Notes under the pieces: generated by a model
The model's input: the letters and a program-made list of their open reading frames with translations, nothing else
The model's database searches: none
Told to the model about the DNA's origin: nothing
Translations under genes and position numbers: made by a program
In this document: positions 63,679 to 64,000 of the stretch, one piece after another
Layout of the letters: the number at the start of each line of letters is the position of its first letter
Numbering within the stretch: the first letter of the stretch is position 1
Assembly: GCA_945861415.1 (NCBI GenBank)
Contig: CAMAUV010000007.1
Span: forward strand, 37,855-101,854
Source: Akkermansia muciniphila
Lineage (GTDB): Bacteria > Verrucomicrobiota > Verrucomicrobiia > Verrucomicrobiales > V1-33
Direction of reading: 5' to 3'
Length of the DNA stretch: 64,000 nucleotides

Positions 63679-64000
63679 ACAACAAAAGGGACGGAATGCG
63701 GCGCCCCCCATTTCGCGTCGCGATGACGGCGGACTTTTGTGATGAAACGGGAAAACCAAAGTTTGCCGATGTGGGACTGGACGTGCTGGAACGCCATCCG
63801 CATATCGAAGCGTCCAGCTTTGATCATCATCGGAGCATCATTGAGCCGGGCCAGATCAATGGAGCCCACGGCGTGGTAGTGCTTACGCCACATGTGACAG
63901 GAGACTCCATCGCTGGAAGCGCTGATTTGCTGGCCATCGGCCGATTCGGCGTCGGTTATGACAGCGTGGACGTGGAGGCCTGCACCCGGAATAATGTGCT
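63675..64000 (+). CDS. 2-hydroxyacid dehydrogenase, 3' end outside window
   Basis: From ATG 63675 the frame is open to the window end (108 complete codons). It contains FRVAMTADFCDETGKPKFAD, then GAHGVVVLTPHVTGDS, then LLAIGRFGVGYDSVDVEACT, colinear with the N-terminal part of the dehydrogenase at 58261 and nearly identical in the last segment. The NAD-binding and catalytic parts are not visible. It is translationally coupled to the aldolase-cupin gene. Confidence 0.8.
   Translation, partial: MNNKRDGMRRPPFRVAMTADFCDETGKPKFADVGLDVLERHPHIEASSFDHHRSIIEPGQINGAHGVVVLTPHVTGDSIAGSADLLAIGRFGVGYDSVDVEACTRNNV

Overview
The window (about 60% G+C) looks like a chromosomal segment of a Verrucomicrobiota bacterium. 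Supporting signs are paired DUF1549/DUF1553 and DUF1501 genes, a sulfatase, PEP-CTERM proteins, a Minf_1886-family protein, many secreted proteins with hydrophobic leaders, and a scarcity of Shine-Dalgarno sequences. No rRNA, tRNA, CRISPR array or intact transposase was recognised.

Layout. 1-16 kb is mostly housekeeping: a partial secreted TIG-domain protein, a possible cobalamin-riboswitch-like leader before a U32 peptidase, a DUF3482-type GTPase, RapA, a tiny PEP-CTERM protein, NadD, NrdR with a companion, ArgF, an RfbA-like nucleotidyltransferase, a HAD phosphatase and a truncated haemoglobin. 16-24 kb is a gene graveyard of fragments (DUF1553, four-helix-bundle protein, terminase small subunit, VWA-type tail, DUF1579, BspA-like). 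These surround an intact sulfatase, a protein built of unusual tandem modules, and an FGE/SUMF1-like protein whose C-terminus looks like a diversity-generating-retroelement variable region. 24-32.6 kb holds RNase III-like, DUF58, dienelactone hydrolase, metal ABC transporter, Minf_1886 and coiled-coil/TPR genes. 32.6-37.6 kb is a likely lexA-led SOS cassette encoding a 1430-residue fusion of a Y-family polymerase to a DnaE-type polymerase.

37.8-64 kb is a plant-sugar or sugar-acid utilisation locus. A GH32 fructan hydrolase diverges from a row of secreted proteins that share a lectin-like module. Next come a FadR-type GntR regulator and a seven-gene run: DUF1549/DUF1553 cytochrome protein, DUF1501 protein, HpaI-type aldolase, D-apionate-lactonase-like protein, BASS transporter, 2-hydroxyacid dehydrogenase and aldehyde dehydrogenase. 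A PAS-AraC regulator then faces a second set: an HpaI aldolase fused to a double cupin, and a second dehydrogenase cut by the window end. A palindrome, TCTGATAATCAGA, lies at the same spacing from promoter-like sequences before the GH32 gene and two secreted-protein genes and occurs twice before the GntR gene, so the locus is probably one autoregulated regulon.

The items most worth following up are the polymerase fusion, the retroelement-like variable region with its flanking repeats, the shared (once circularly permuted) lectin-like module with its operators, and the aldolase-cupin fusion.
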